This document shows positions 37,674-47,190 of a stretch of 64,000 nucleotides of DNA, piece after piece. Below the pieces are notes generated by a model. That model had not been told where the DNA came from, did no database searches, and saw nothing but the letters and a program-made list of their open reading frames with translations. Source of the DNA: JAISFI01 sp031553775. GTDB taxonomy: Bacteria; Bacteroidota; Bacteroidia; Bacteroidales; Azobacteroidaceae. Each line of letters starts with the position of its first letter. The stretch's first letter is position 1. The translations under genes and the position numbers were made by a program. Location: NCBI GenBank assembly GCA_031553775.1, contig JAVBLA010000005.1, positions 124,001 through 188,000 on the forward strand, written 5' to 3'.

Positions 37674-39869
37674 TCAGGCTTCCAAGTTTTCGTCGATGGC
37701 CTGTATTTTCTTCACAATCAAATCCAATTCCGTTTTCAGGTCTTCAATTTTGCGGTTCATTTCTTTCACCAAACCGCCACCTCCTTTAGAAGAGACCGAT
37801 AAGAATCCGATGTTATTTTCGTATGTTTGGATATCTGATTTCAACTTTTCGAAAGTCCTCATCAGTTTTTCCCTTTCGCTGAGGAGTTTGCCCTTGGGTT
37901 TTTCTCCGCCTGCAATTTCAGAAAGATTGGTTCGGAAAGATTGTAGTCTTCTTTCTGCATGATCGATTTTCAACCGGTCGAAATGATTATCTACAACAGA
38001 ACGGTATTCTTTATACAACTTATCTTTATCCCGGAAGGGTACATAGCCGATATTGTTCCATTCGCCCATCAGGTCACGGATCAATACCAATGTTTCTTCT
38101 GCCGGCAGACTTTCGTCGATTGATTTAATTTTTTCAATGACTTCTTTTTTCAGCCGGAGATTTTCCAGTTCTTCAGATTTCTGGTCGGCAAAATTCTTAT
38201 TTTTCTGTTCGAAGAAGTAGTCGCAGGCTGCAATAAAACGGGTCCAGACAGCATCCGAATGTTTACGGGAAACTGTTCCGATAGTTTTCCATTCTTTCTG
38301 CAACGCAATCATTTTTTCGGTCGTTTCCTTCCAATCTGTGCTGTCTTTCAAAGCTTCCGCTTGGACACATAAAGCTTTTTTCTTTTCCAGATTGGAGTCC
38401 ATATTTTCTTTGACCGATTTATAGAATTCGCTTTTTTTCTGAAAAAAGACATCACAGGCAGCCCGGAAACGTTCGAATATTTTAACGTTGAATTTTTTCG
38501 GTGCAAATCCGATGGTTTTCCATTTATGCTGAAGATCGAGGACCTGTTGATTTCTTTCATCCCAATCCTTGAACGTAGTCAATTCATCGTAATTGATCTT
38601 TTCTATTTCTTCGCAAATGGCTGTTTTTTCATCTAAGTTCTGCTGTTCTCCGGCACGCAGGGTTTCAAAGAAAGCCTGGTGTTTTTTGTTGATCACAGAA
38701 GAAGCTTCTTTGAAGCGGGTCCAGATATCTTCCCGTAATTCTTTAGTGACCGGACCTATTTCGCGCCATTCCTGGTGGAATTTCTGTAATTGATGGAAAG
38801 CGGAAACCACATCCTGTTCGGCATCCAGTTTTTCTACGGCTTCGATCAGGGTGGTTTTTAATTCCAGGTTTTTCTTGAAATCGTATATCCGCATTTCATT
38901 ATTGATCTTCAGCAAATCGTAGAATTTTTCGCTGTAATGCTGATATTCTTTCCAAAGATCGTTAACCTGTGATTGGGGAACTAATTTAATTTCTTTCCAG
39001 CGTTGTTGCAAACGACGGAATTCATTGTATATTTTATTGAAATCGTCCTGACTGTCGATCAAGGTTTTTAATTCTTCCAGAATTGCTTTTTTCTCAGCAA
39101 GATTAGCCTCTTTCTGTTTGTCTTCTTCTTCCAGCAGCAAAGCCTTTTTATCCCGGAATCCGGTTAGTAATTCTTTTAGCTTTGTTTCTGTTTCGTCTAT
39201 GGGAGCCTGAAAATCAGCTTCAACGCCTCCGGCTTCCATGTAGGCTTTTTTAGCTTCTTCCACTTCATTTTTCCGGAGTTTGTAATATGCTTGTTTCAGG
39301 GAGTCCACTTCATTCCTGACGGTTTCCACATCGCCCTCTACCAATGATTGCAAACGTTCTACGATTTCTTCCCGGGTTAATTTATCAATGAGTTCCGTTG
39401 TAGCTTCTGCCGGAGCAGTAACCTCAGGAGTTTCCACTGCAGTTGCAGGTGCTTCTTCCGGTTCTGCAACCGGAACTGCTTCTTCGGAAGCAACTTCTTC
39501 AGCAGCAATTTGCTGAATTGGTTCAGCCTTTTCTTCAACAGCAGGTTGTTCGATCAATTCTGCCGCCTCTTCTTCAAGGGCAGGCTGTTCGATTGATTCA
39601 GTAACCACATCTTCTACTGTTTCTACTGTTGGTTCAGCCACAGGTTCTTCCGGTAACGGTTCGGTAGCCGGTTCTTCTGCAGGTCCTTCAGGAAGAGCTT
39701 CTTCCGGAACAACATCATTTACTTCTTCCGGAGTTGTTATTTCTTCCGGTAAGCTTTCTGATTCACTGATAACGTTTTCAACTTCCTCTTGTTCGGGAGT
39801 TTCTGGCAGACTGTTCTCTACAGCTTTTTTTTCTTCGGCTGAGAGTTTGGGATCAAGGACTTCATTCAT
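37674..39869 (-). CDS. DUF349 repeat protein with acidic N-terminus
   Basis: The 731-residue cytoplasmic protein has a low-complexity N-terminal third (about 1-165) rich in Glu, Pro, Ala and Val. Several helical DUF349 repeats of about 70-75 residues follow, each with a W-K/R-E-I or W-K-T-I-G core (RRLQQRWKEI, FHQEWREIGPV, LQHKWKTIGFAP, LQKEWKTIGTV, LMGEWNNIGYV). The C-terminus is coiled coil. The family is conserved across Bacteroidota. A role in RNA or ribosome biology has been suggested for related domains, but none is proven here. Confidence 0.92.
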   Translation of the reverse strand: MNEVLDPKLSAEEKKAVENSLPETPEQEEVENVISESESLPEEITTPEEVNDVVPEEALPEGPAEEPATEPLPEEPVAEPTVETVEDVVTESIEQPALEEEAAELIEQPAVEEKAEPIQQIAAEEVASEEAVPVAEPEEAPATAVETPEVTAPAEATTELIDKLTREEIVERLQSLVEGDVETVRNEVDSLKQAYYKLRKNEVEEAKKAYMEAGGVEADFQAPIDETETKLKELLTGFRDKKALLLEEEDKQKEANLAEKKAILEELKTLIDSQDDFNKIYNEFRRLQQRWKEIKLVPQSQVNDLWKEYQHYSEKFYDLLKINNEMRIYDFKKNLELKTTLIEAVEKLDAEQDVVSAFHQLQKFHQEWREIGPVTKELREDIWTRFKEASSVINKKHQAFFETLRAGEQQNLDEKTAICEEIEKINYDELTTFKDWDERNQQVLDLQHKWKTIGFAPKKFNVKIFERFRAACDVFFQKKSEFYKSVKENMDSNLEKKKALCVQAEALKDSTDWKETTEKMIALQKEWKTIGTVSRKHSDAVWTRFIAACDYFFEQKNKNFADQKSEELENLRLKKEVIEKIKSIDESLPAEETLVLIRDLMGEWNNIGYVPFRDKDKLYKEYRSVVDNHFDRLKIDHAERRLQSFRTNLSEIAGGEKPKGKLLSEREKLMRTFEKLKSDIQTYENNIGFLSVSSKGGGGLVKEMNRKIEDLKTELDLIVKKIQAIDENLEA

Positions 39870-39993
39870 AATACATCAAATTTCTAAACGAGTAATTGGC
39901 TGTAAAACAGCTTTGATATGACAACTGAGCCACAAATTAAAGAAAAAAAAATGATAAAAGGGCGGTTTTTGTGTTTTTTTTGTAAAAATGTGC

Positions 39994-41847
39994 TTAATCA
40001 GGCATTCTCTCCGGTTGCCAGTCGCCATATTTTTGGATCAATTGGATCAATTTGTCCACAGCTTCTTCCTCCGGAATGTTTTTTTCAAGCTTTTCTTTGC
40101 CTTTGTAGAGGTCTACTTTTCCTTTCCCGGAACCTACATAGCCATAATCGGCATCGGCCATTTCTCCGGGACCATTCACGATACAACCCATAATTCCGAT
40201 TTTCAGTCCTTTGAGGTGTGAAGTGGCCTCTTTTACCCGTTTGATTGTATTTTTCAGATCGAAAAGGGTTCTTCCGCAACTTGGACAGGAAATATATTCC
40301 GTTTTACTGATGCGCAGCCGGGCGGCTTGCAGGATGCCATACATGCATGACAGGAGTGACCCGGGCATGATTTTTCCGATGTTTGAGAGCATGATCCCTT
40401 CTCCGAATCCATTTAGCAGGACAGATCCGAAATCTGCTGCAGCTTTGATTTGTAAATCTTCCGTAAGGTCTTCGTTGTACTGCCGGTGTACGATTACCGG
40501 AATATCGCACCGGTTGATTTGTAGCCAATGGAAAAAGGCTTGTTGTTCGGCACTTCCGTTTGGATGGAATGTGTCGAGAATCACAGCTAAGCTGGTGTCT
40601 TTTGTGAGTAAGGCGGCTATTTCCGGGGAGCGATCCTGGTATGTCAGCCGGAGAAATTTCAGGGGACTGTTACAAGCCTGCATGGCATAGATTTCCGAAA
40701 CCTGGAATAAGGGATAGCTATTCGTCTGTTTTTTCCATTTGGCAAAATCAAGAATAAAATTCTTTTCCTGATCTGATACCGGAATATTTCCGTCCTTCAG
40801 GTACCAGTAATCGGCAGAGAATGGTTGTAAGGCATGACTTTGTGAGCCTGCCCATTCTGCAACCACGACCGGAATAGCATCTCCTCCCATATTTTTCAGG
40901 GAGCGGGTTTTCCGCCTTTCCATAGACGCCGGATCGAATGCTGGATCTGCCTGTGCATCGATGAAGAGATGATTTTCTTTGGAAATGATATAGTCCACTA
41001 ATTTGCGGGCAACCGGAATTTCTTCTTCCGGGTCTTCACTGAGTGATACACGGATGGTATCTCCAATACCGGCAGAAAGCAAAGCGCCGATACCCAGAGC
41101 CGATTTGATTCGTCCGTCTTCTCCGTCACCGGCTTCTGTTACGCCCAGATGCAGGGGGAATGACATGCCTTCCGACTCCATCCGGTCGACCAGCAGGTGT
41201 ACGGTTTTAACCATTACCACTGTATTGGACGATTTGATGGAAATCACCACATTGAAAAATTTCTCTGCTACAAAAATCCGGAGGAACTCCATACAAGACT
41301 CTACCATTCCGGCAGGAGTATCTCCATAACGGCTCATGATCCGGTCGGACAGCGAACCGTGGTTCACTCCCAGCCTGACAGCCGTATGGTGTTCCCGGCA
41401 AATTTCCAGGAAAGGAAGCAGCCGTGTTCTTATTTTTTCAATTTCAGCAGCATATTCCCCATCGGTGTATTCAAATGTTTTGAATGTTTTGACGGGATCG
41501 ACGAAATTTCCGGGATTGATGCGGACTTTTTCAACATATTTTGCAGCGGTTTCTGCTGCTTTAGGATTAAAATGGATATCTGCAATCAAAGGGGCCTGAT
41601 ATCCTCTTTGCCGCAAAGCCGCATGGATATGCGACAGGTTTTCGGCTTCACGTACACCCTGTGCGGTCAGGCGGACATAGTCTGAACCTGCATCGATGAT
41701 CCGGATGCATTGTTCCGTACTTGCTCCGGTATCCAGTGTTGAAGTATTGGTCATCGACTGGATCCGGATCGGGTAATCTCCTCCCAATGGTGTATTTCCG
41801 ATGGAGACGACTACCGATGTACGGCGTTTGTAATTGAACAGGTTCAA
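39994..41847 (-). CDS. ispG: 4-hydroxy-3-methylbut-2-enyl diphosphate synthase, long form
   Basis: The 617-residue enzyme performs the penultimate step of the MEP isoprenoid pathway, converting MEcPP to HMBPP. The N-terminal TIM barrel begins RRTSVVVSIGNTPLGG, with the family motif QSMTNT. The C-terminal reductase-like part holds the [4Fe-4S] ligands Cys521, Cys524 (SCPSCG) and Cys555 (IMGCIVNGPGE). The extra central domain of about 250 residues makes this the long form also known in plants, Chlamydiae and Bacteroidota. It overlaps purE by four bases. Confidence 0.97.
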   Translation of the reverse strand: MNLFNYKRRTSVVVSIGNTPLGGDYPIRIQSMTNTSTLDTGASTEQCIRIIDAGSDYVRLTAQGVREAENLSHIHAALRQRGYQAPLIADIHFNPKAAETAAKYVEKVRINPGNFVDPVKTFKTFEYTDGEYAAEIEKIRTRLLPFLEICREHHTAVRLGVNHGSLSDRIMSRYGDTPAGMVESCMEFLRIFVAEKFFNVVISIKSSNTVVMVKTVHLLVDRMESEGMSFPLHLGVTEAGDGEDGRIKSALGIGALLSAGIGDTIRVSLSEDPEEEIPVARKLVDYIISKENHLFIDAQADPAFDPASMERRKTRSLKNMGGDAIPVVVAEWAGSQSHALQPFSADYWYLKDGNIPVSDQEKNFILDFAKWKKQTNSYPLFQVSEIYAMQACNSPLKFLRLTYQDRSPEIAALLTKDTSLAVILDTFHPNGSAEQQAFFHWLQINRCDIPVIVHRQYNEDLTEDLQIKAAADFGSVLLNGFGEGIMLSNIGKIMPGSLLSCMYGILQAARLRISKTEYISCPSCGRTLFDLKNTIKRVKEATSHLKGLKIGIMGCIVNGPGEMADADYGYVGSGKGKVDLYKGKEKLEKNIPEEEAVDKLIQLIQKYGDWQPERMPD

Positions 41848-42350
41848 TTCGTTTTATATTTGAATGTCACCGTAGCCAATTCTTCATTGGCTTTTACGAT
41901 TTTTTTCTTGAGATCTTCCTTGTAGTCGGCTAATTTTTGTTGCAATTTTTCATCGCTGTTTGCCAATATCTGTACTGCCAGGATAGCAGCATTCAGGGAG
42001 GCATTTATGCCTACTGTGGCAACCGGAATTCCAGGGGGCATTTGAACGATGGCCAGCAATGCATCCATGCCGTCGAGTGTGGAATTGACCGGAACGCCGA
42101 TTACGGGGAGAGTGGTCATTGAAGCGATCACCCCTGGTAAATGGGCGGCCATACCTGCAGCTGCAATAATCACCCGGATACCCCTGTTTTGGGCTCCTTT
42201 GGCGAAATCTTCCACTTCTGCAGGTGTTCTGTGAGCCGACAAGGCATTCATTTCGAAGGGAATTTCGAAATCATCGAACAGTTTGGCAGCTTTTTCCATC
42301 ACGGGCAGATCGGAAGTACTGCCCATGATTATACTTACAACAGGTTTCAT
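41844..42350 (-). CDS. purE: N5-carboxyaminoimidazole ribonucleotide mutase
   Basis: The 168-residue class I PurE converts N5-CAIR to CAIR in purine synthesis. Family motifs are IIMGSTSDLPVM, SAHRTP, AAGMAAHLPGV and GINASLNAA. It sits between gcvH (no gap) and ispG (four-base overlap). No purK is adjacent. Confidence 0.97.
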   Translation of the reverse strand: MKPVVSIIMGSTSDLPVMEKAAKLFDDFEIPFEMNALSAHRTPAEVEDFAKGAQNRGIRVIIAAAGMAAHLPGVIASMTTLPVIGVPVNSTLDGMDALLAIVQMPPGIPVATVGINASLNAAILAVQILANSDEKLQQKLADYKEDLKKKIVKANEELATVTFKYKTN

Positions 42351-42731
42351 TTATTTTCCGATGAGTTTTTTGTAATCCGCAGCCGTTAATAGTTTTTCGT
42401 ATTCGGCAACATCACTGACTTCCAGTTTGATAATCCAGCCTTTACCATACGGATCGGTATTTACCAGTTCCGGATGATCTTCCAGTTCGGCATTCAGTTC
42501 GGATACTGTGCCGGAAATAGGTAAAAAGAGGTCGGACACTGTTTTTACAGCCTCGATTGTTCCGAAAACTTCTTCTTTCGACAGGGATTCTCCTTCAGTG
42601 GGAACATCCACATAAACGATTTCACCCAATTCACTTTGAGCATAATCAGTGATACCGATTACCGCTTCATTACCTGTTAATTTGATCCATTCATGATCTT
42701 TGGTGTACCTGAGTTCTTCCGGAAATTGCAT
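42351..42731 (-). CDS. gcvH: Glycine cleavage system H protein
   Basis: The 126-residue lipoyl carrier shuttles the aminomethyl group between the P and T proteins. The lipoylation site is Lys63 in IEAVKTVSD. The start motif LRYTKDHEWIKL is typical. The other glycine cleavage genes are not in the window. It lies 29 bases downstream of rpoN and abuts purE, so rpoN-gcvH-purE-ispG looks like one transcript. Confidence 0.97.
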   Translation of the reverse strand: MQFPEELRYTKDHEWIKLTGNEAVIGITDYAQSELGEIVYVDVPTEGESLSKEEVFGTIEAVKTVSDLFLPISGTVSELNAELEDHPELVNTDPYGKGWIIKLEVSDVAEYEKLLTAADYKKLIGK

Positions 42732-42760
42732 AATTTTATTTTTAGATAATAGTTTGAATA

Positions 42761-44230
42761 TTATATTTCTTTTCTCAAACGAGCCACGGGAATATCTAAT
42801 TGTTCCCGGTATTTGGCAACCGTTCTTCGTGCCAGCTCATACCCTTTGGCCTTCAGGAGTTCCACTAATTTTTCGTCTGTAAGCGGAGTCGATTTATCTT
42901 CTTCGTTGATACATTCTTTGAGGATAGTCTTGATTTCACGGGTGGAAACTTCTTCCCCCTTTTCATTGGGTAAACCTTCTGAAAAAAAGTACTTCAGCGA
43001 ATAAATACCGGAATCCGTTTGTACATATTTACTGTTACTGACTCTGGAGATCGTCGATATGTCGTATCCGCAAAGTTCAGAAACATCTTTGAGTATCATC
43101 GGCTTCAAATCGGTTTCGTCTCCTGAAAGGAAAAAATCCCGCTGCAGGGTCATAATGGAAAACATCACATTTTTTAAGGTCCCCTGCCGTTGTTTGACCG
43201 CATCGATAAACCATTTGGCAGCATCTAATTTCTGCTTGACAAAAAGAGCGGCTTCTTTATTATCTGCCGATTGGTTTTTTTTGTTGGAAACGTATTCCGT
43301 AAGCATTTCCGCATATTCACGGCTGACTTTCAAATTCGGGACATTCTGATTGTTCATATGCAGGACCAATTCCCCATTTGAATTCTCCACAACAAAATCA
43401 GGGATTACCTGAGAAAGTTTGGATGTAAGGTCGCTTTCCCATGCATTCCCCGGCTTCGGGTTCAATTGTATGATTTCCTTGATACAATCGCGTAAATCGT
43501 CATCCGAAAGTCCCAGACCCCTTTGGATCTTATCATAATGTTTTTTAATAAAATCCTCAAAGTATTCGCTTAATATTTTATAGGCATTTTCCCAGGCAGG
43601 CGAGGGTTCCTTTTTATCCATTTGCAGCAATAGACATTCCTGCAGATTACGGGCGCCAATACCCGGAGGATCCAGGTCCTGGATAATTTCCAGTATTTTT
43701 CCCAATTCTTCTTCCGTTACTTCAAGCCCGTTCTGGAATAACATATCGTCGGTAATTGCCGAAAATTCACGTCGCAGATAGCCGTCGTCATCAATACTTC
43801 CGATCAGATATTCTCCGACAAGGTATTCCTTTTCCGTAAGATCGCGCAAACGAAGCTGGTCCAAAACATGCTCCTGAAAAGATTCCGATTCGGAATACGG
43901 AATTTGTTCATATTGCTGTTCTTTATAATAGTTGCTGTTCTGGAGTTTATAATCAGGGATATCATCTTCCGTAAGATAATCTCCGAGAGAAATATCTTCA
44001 GCTGTTTCCCGTGTGTTTTCGTAATCATTTTCCGCATAGTTGTCATCTCCGGATATTTCAGAATCCGGATTTTCCCAATCATCTGCCTGCTCGAGCGCCG
44101 GATTTTCTTCCAGTTCCTGCCGGATCCGGTCTTCCATCTCCAGCGAATTCAATTCCAGCATTTTAATCTGTTGAATTTGAAGAGGCGATAATTTTTGTTG
44201 TAGCTGCTGATTAAGCTGCTGTTTGATCAT
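42761..44230 (-). CDS. rpoN: RNA polymerase sigma-54 factor
   Basis: The 489-residue protein has a Gln/Leu-rich region I (1 to about 45, QQLQQKLSPLQIQQIKMLEL), an acidic region II (about 50-120), a core-binding domain, an HTH (about 370-400, VSELCGYDISTISRVSNSKY) and the RpoN box ARRTVAKYRE at 467-476. It recruits RNA polymerase to -24/-12 promoters that need NtrC-type activators such as the one at the left edge. The promoter at 44267-44297 is a conventional sigma-ABfr type. Confidence 0.97.
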   Translation of the reverse strand: MIKQQLNQQLQQKLSPLQIQQIKMLELNSLEMEDRIRQELEENPALEQADDWENPDSEISGDDNYAENDYENTRETAEDISLGDYLTEDDIPDYKLQNSNYYKEQQYEQIPYSESESFQEHVLDQLRLRDLTEKEYLVGEYLIGSIDDDGYLRREFSAITDDMLFQNGLEVTEEELGKILEIIQDLDPPGIGARNLQECLLLQMDKKEPSPAWENAYKILSEYFEDFIKKHYDKIQRGLGLSDDDLRDCIKEIIQLNPKPGNAWESDLTSKLSQVIPDFVVENSNGELVLHMNNQNVPNLKVSREYAEMLTEYVSNKKNQSADNKEAALFVKQKLDAAKWFIDAVKQRQGTLKNVMFSIMTLQRDFFLSGDETDLKPMILKDVSELCGYDISTISRVSNSKYVQTDSGIYSLKYFFSEGLPNEKGEEVSTREIKTILKECINEEDKSTPLTDEKLVELLKAKGYELARRTVAKYREQLDIPVARLRKEI

Positions 44231-44266
44231 ACGGCAAAACTACTGTAATGAATACTAATAACCATG

Positions 44267-44297
44267 CAAATATACGTGATAAAAATGACTTGACCAA
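44267..44297 (-). promoter_or_regulatory. Promoter of the rpoN operon
   Basis: On the minus strand TTG (44297-44295), a 20-base spacer and TATATTTG (44274-44267) lie 37 bases before the rpoN ATG. Confidence 0.75.
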
Positions 44298-44410
44298 TGG
44301 AGGGGTACAAAAAATAACCATCCCGGACTTTACATATTATTAAATCTATGCCTTGTCTCAGGATGGTTTAAAGATGTGTTATCTTCTTTTTTCACTTAAA
44401 CCGTCATACA

Positions 44411-44444
44411 AAAAATCGGGGAAAACGTACGCTTAGTTTCCCCC
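44411..44444 (-). terminator. Terminator of the 110-residue exported protein gene
   Basis: On the minus strand GGGGGAAA and TTTTCCCC pair around an 11-base loop, then ATTTTTT follows. Confidence 0.75.
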
Positions 44445-44562
44445 AATTCCCTTACACATACATACATACTTAGAGTGTCTTCAACAGACATCCTCTAAAA
44501 AGAAACGATGAAAAGTAAATAAGAATTCAACTGTTTTCCCGATATCGCATCGCAAAAACACT

Positions 44563-44895
44563 TTAGTAGATCAGACAATCTACAATCTCTAAACTTTCAT
44601 TCCCTATGAGTATCTCATATTCTCCGGTTTCTTCAACCGGAATAATAGTTATAACAAATTCATTCTCATTAAGGGTGGGTTCTATTTCCGACAGGATGAA
44701 TTCTACAACATCATCTTCATCGTCTGAATAAACCGGGATGTCATTCCTTAATTTATTTTCGTTAGCATACCCGTTAATACGCATTTTGTCGCTTCCGGTT
44801 AATTTTCTTCTGGGAGGGTCTGCTGCCAAAACATTTGTAACTAAAACCGAACATACAAACATGATAACTGATATTGCTAACATTTTTGATTTCAT
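44563..44895 (-). CDS. Small exported protein of unknown function
   Basis: The 110-residue protein has a signal peptide (1-24, ending VLAA). The mature part starts with DPPRRKLTGSDKMRING and is then strongly acidic, with alternating strand-like segments (EFILSEIEPTL, FVITIIPVEE, YEILIGNE). It ends in DCLIY with a single Cys. It is probably periplasmic and folds as a small beta-protein. It is monocistronic, with its own promoter and terminator. I recognise no family. Confidence 0.75.
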   Translation of the reverse strand: MKSKMLAISVIMFVCSVLVTNVLAADPPRRKLTGSDKMRINGYANENKLRNDIPVYSDDEDDVVEFILSEIEPTLNENEFVITIIPVEETGEYEILIGNESLEIVDCLIY

Positions 44896-44973
44896 GACCT
44901 TGGTGTTTTTATTATATTAATGAAAGTTTACGTTTTGCTAAATTGCCTGATAATTTTGATCATTCAGGTTTTA

Positions 44974-44981
44974 CAAAGTTA
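44974..44981 (-). promoter_or_regulatory. -7 promoter element of the small exported protein gene
   Basis: TAACTTTG on the minus strand matches TAnnTTTG. A TTG lies further upstream at a long spacing of 23. The leader would be about 70 bases. Confidence 0.55.
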
Positions 44982-45150
44982 AGGGGAAAAGGACTTTAAA
45001 TCGACAAAAAATATAAAAAAAAATTGTTACAATTGGTTTTTTAAAATATTAATAATCAGTGTATTATATTTTTAAAACCAGTAAAAATGTTACATGTGAA
45101 TAAACGTTAAAAAAGAGGAGGCTTTTCCGGTCGGTTTTTGGGATAAATTT

Positions 45151-46791
45151 TTATTCCTGAGACAAAAATTCCATAAATTCGGCATTGGTTTCAAAACCCA
45201 TTTTTTTACGCAAATCGACTTTTCTTACCCGGGCGGATTCATAAGTATAAGATAAGATAAATCCGATTTCGTTGATCGAAAATCCGGCATGGATCAAACA
45301 ACACATTTGCATTTCTTTTTCCGAAAGACCGGGATACTGCGCAGTTATCTTATCTATAAATCCTTTGTACAAGTCGTTTATCACAGGATAAAGGTTTTCC
45401 CAGTCCAATACGTTGATCAGGTCTTTATTGAAAACAGCATTGTATCTTTTCAGAAACATGTTGTGATCTTTGGTTGGTGCCAGTTCCATTTGTGCGACTC
45501 TTCTGGCAATATCTAATTTTTCAATCAGTAAAGATTTAAACTGATTATCGATACCGTTTTTTTCGGAAATCATCTTATTCAGCATTTCCAATGTATCTTC
45601 TGCTTCCATGATATTCAGGTTTTTTTTCTTAACCAGATTAGAAAAGAAACGAATTACAATGATACTGATAAGAATTACTATGATAATAACGATAATCAGG
45701 AACTGTCGGTGGACAATGATTTTATTATAAGCATTTTGAATGCGTTCCGCATGATATTTTTCCCGGATTTCGGCAACGGAATTCTGCATATTGTCTGCAT
45801 ACATTTCATCCAGGTTTGCAGATAAATTTTCGTAGTTTTTCAGTGCATCGGCATTTCTTCCGGCCTGCTTATTAATCTCGTACAGTAAGGAGTAGTACCG
45901 TTGATCGTAATATGCATCATGACTGGCAGAATCGGCGGAGTGTAGTTTTTCGGCATAGAAAAAAGCGGAGTCATATTTTGATTCGAGCAGATAAGTTCTG
46001 GCTAACAGCTCATAACAAGAATTTTCAAACTGTCCGCTATTGTCCAGTTGCATGGCTTGCCGCAGGAATATCCGGGATTGATGATAATCTTTACTTTCCT
46101 GCGAAGCGACTCCCATCCCTTTGAGAATACTGGAAGCTGCTGTCGAATCTTTTTGCTGTATGGCATATTCGAGCGCTTTGCGATAATAAAAAAAAGCGCT
46201 GTCTTTCGGCATCCCTTCCAATACATACAAATATCCGATTGCTTCGTATATATAATGGGCATTTTTTTTATTTCCTGATTTCAGAAAATAAGATTGCGAC
46301 AAATCATAGTTGGTCCGTGCCTGTTTGAAATTAAATTCTTTTTGGAACATAAATCCCAAATCGTAGGAAATCAGTCCCAATAAATTGTAATCATTAAGTT
46401 TCAAGGCATTTTCCCGGGCCTTAACGAGATAATTATTCGTTTTTTGCGATTCTTTGTTTTGATAGGCAACTCTTCCGGCATAAAACTGCGACCAGGCCGA
46501 TTTCCTGATATCGTTTTTTTTCTCATAATAGTCGGCCGATTGATAAATAAGCGTATCCGATGCAATATCCTGCTTACATTTATCCCTGGTGCAGGTGAGG
46601 AGTAAAAAATATTCCGCCCGTTGCGGATTTTTCAATTCTTCGGGATTTTCGATGGTTTTCAGCAAAGATAAGGAACTGTCCGGGCAAATCTCAATAAGGG
46701 CCTCGGCTGAAGTCAATATTCTTTTTACATGATGATACCTGCATGAGCAGAAAAGAATCAGAAGCAACGCAAACGGCAACTTTCTTCCCAT
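45151..46791 (-). CDS. Membrane-spanning TPR regulator with LuxR-like HTH
   Basis: The 546-residue protein has a lipoprotein-like signal (LFCSC, Cys15/17). TPR-like helical repeats cover about 40-340 (for example YLYVLEGMPKDSAFFYYRKAL). One transmembrane helix follows (about 358-382), then a coiled coil (about 385-440) and a C-terminal LuxR-type HTH (about 485-540, LSEKEMQMCCLIHAGFSINEIGFIL). The plan suggests periplasmic TPR sensing coupled across the membrane to a DNA-binding domain, a type frequent in Bacteroidota. It is last in an operon with an M23 peptidase and a MerR regulator, so it may respond to cell-wall state; this is inference. Confidence 0.88.
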   Translation of the reverse strand: MGRKLPFALLLILFCSCRYHHVKRILTSAEALIEICPDSSLSLLKTIENPEELKNPQRAEYFLLLTCTRDKCKQDIASDTLIYQSADYYEKKNDIRKSAWSQFYAGRVAYQNKESQKTNNYLVKARENALKLNDYNLLGLISYDLGFMFQKEFNFKQARTNYDLSQSYFLKSGNKKNAHYIYEAIGYLYVLEGMPKDSAFFYYRKALEYAIQQKDSTAASSILKGMGVASQESKDYHQSRIFLRQAMQLDNSGQFENSCYELLARTYLLESKYDSAFFYAEKLHSADSASHDAYYDQRYYSLLYEINKQAGRNADALKNYENLSANLDEMYADNMQNSVAEIREKYHAERIQNAYNKIIVHRQFLIIVIIIVILISIIVIRFFSNLVKKKNLNIMEAEDTLEMLNKMISEKNGIDNQFKSLLIEKLDIARRVAQMELAPTKDHNMFLKRYNAVFNKDLINVLDWENLYPVINDLYKGFIDKITAQYPGLSEKEMQMCCLIHAGFSINEIGFILSYTYESARVRKVDLRKKMGFETNAEFMEFLSQE

Positions 46792-46803
46792 CTTATTTGG
46801 ATA

Positions 46804-47166
46804 TTACAGCGCATCTTTGGTGTCTAATGTGTCAAATTCTGCTTTCAGAGACAAAAGTTCTGTTTTTATGGTTTCAAGTTTTGAAACTATTTCTGCCATT
46901 TTTACAACAGTTTCCTTGTTGTCTTTCAGTTTTTGCCGGGCACCTGCCAGAGTCATTCCCCTCTGTTTTACCAAATAGTGTACCAGCCGGATCGCTTCAA
47001 TGTCTTCTCTATTGTATTGCCGGGTACCTTTTGCGGTTTTACCCGGATTGATCGTTTTGAATTCTTTTTCCCAGTAGCGGAGGAGCGATTCGTTTACATC
47101 GAACATTGTGGCCACCTCGCTGATGGAGTAAAATAATTTCTCTGTTTTAAACGGTTTCAAAGCCAT
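46804..47166 (-). CDS. MerR-family transcriptional regulator
   Basis: The 120-residue protein has a winged HTH (about 10-80) with FYSISEVATMFDVNESLLRYWEKEF and the wing RQYNREDIEAIRLVHYL. The C-terminal dimerisation coiled coil is short. No metal-binding Cys cluster or effector domain is present. Homologues are common in Bacteroidota beside the M23 peptidase gene seen here. The target is unknown. Confidence 0.93.
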   Translation of the reverse strand: MALKPFKTEKLFYSISEVATMFDVNESLLRYWEKEFKTINPGKTAKGTRQYNREDIEAIRLVHYLVKQRGMTLAGARQKLKDNKETVVKMAEIVSKLETIKTELLSLKAEFDTLDTKDAL

Positions 47167-47190
47167 TTTCTTTCTCTTCTTATCTGTTAT

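Larger units (their letters stand above)
44231..44562. other. Intergenic region of 332 bases
   Basis: It contains the rpoN promoter at its left end, an inverted pair AACCATCC/GGATGGTT (about 44317 and 44362), and the terminator of the small exported protein gene. No protein gene was seen. Confidence 0.7.
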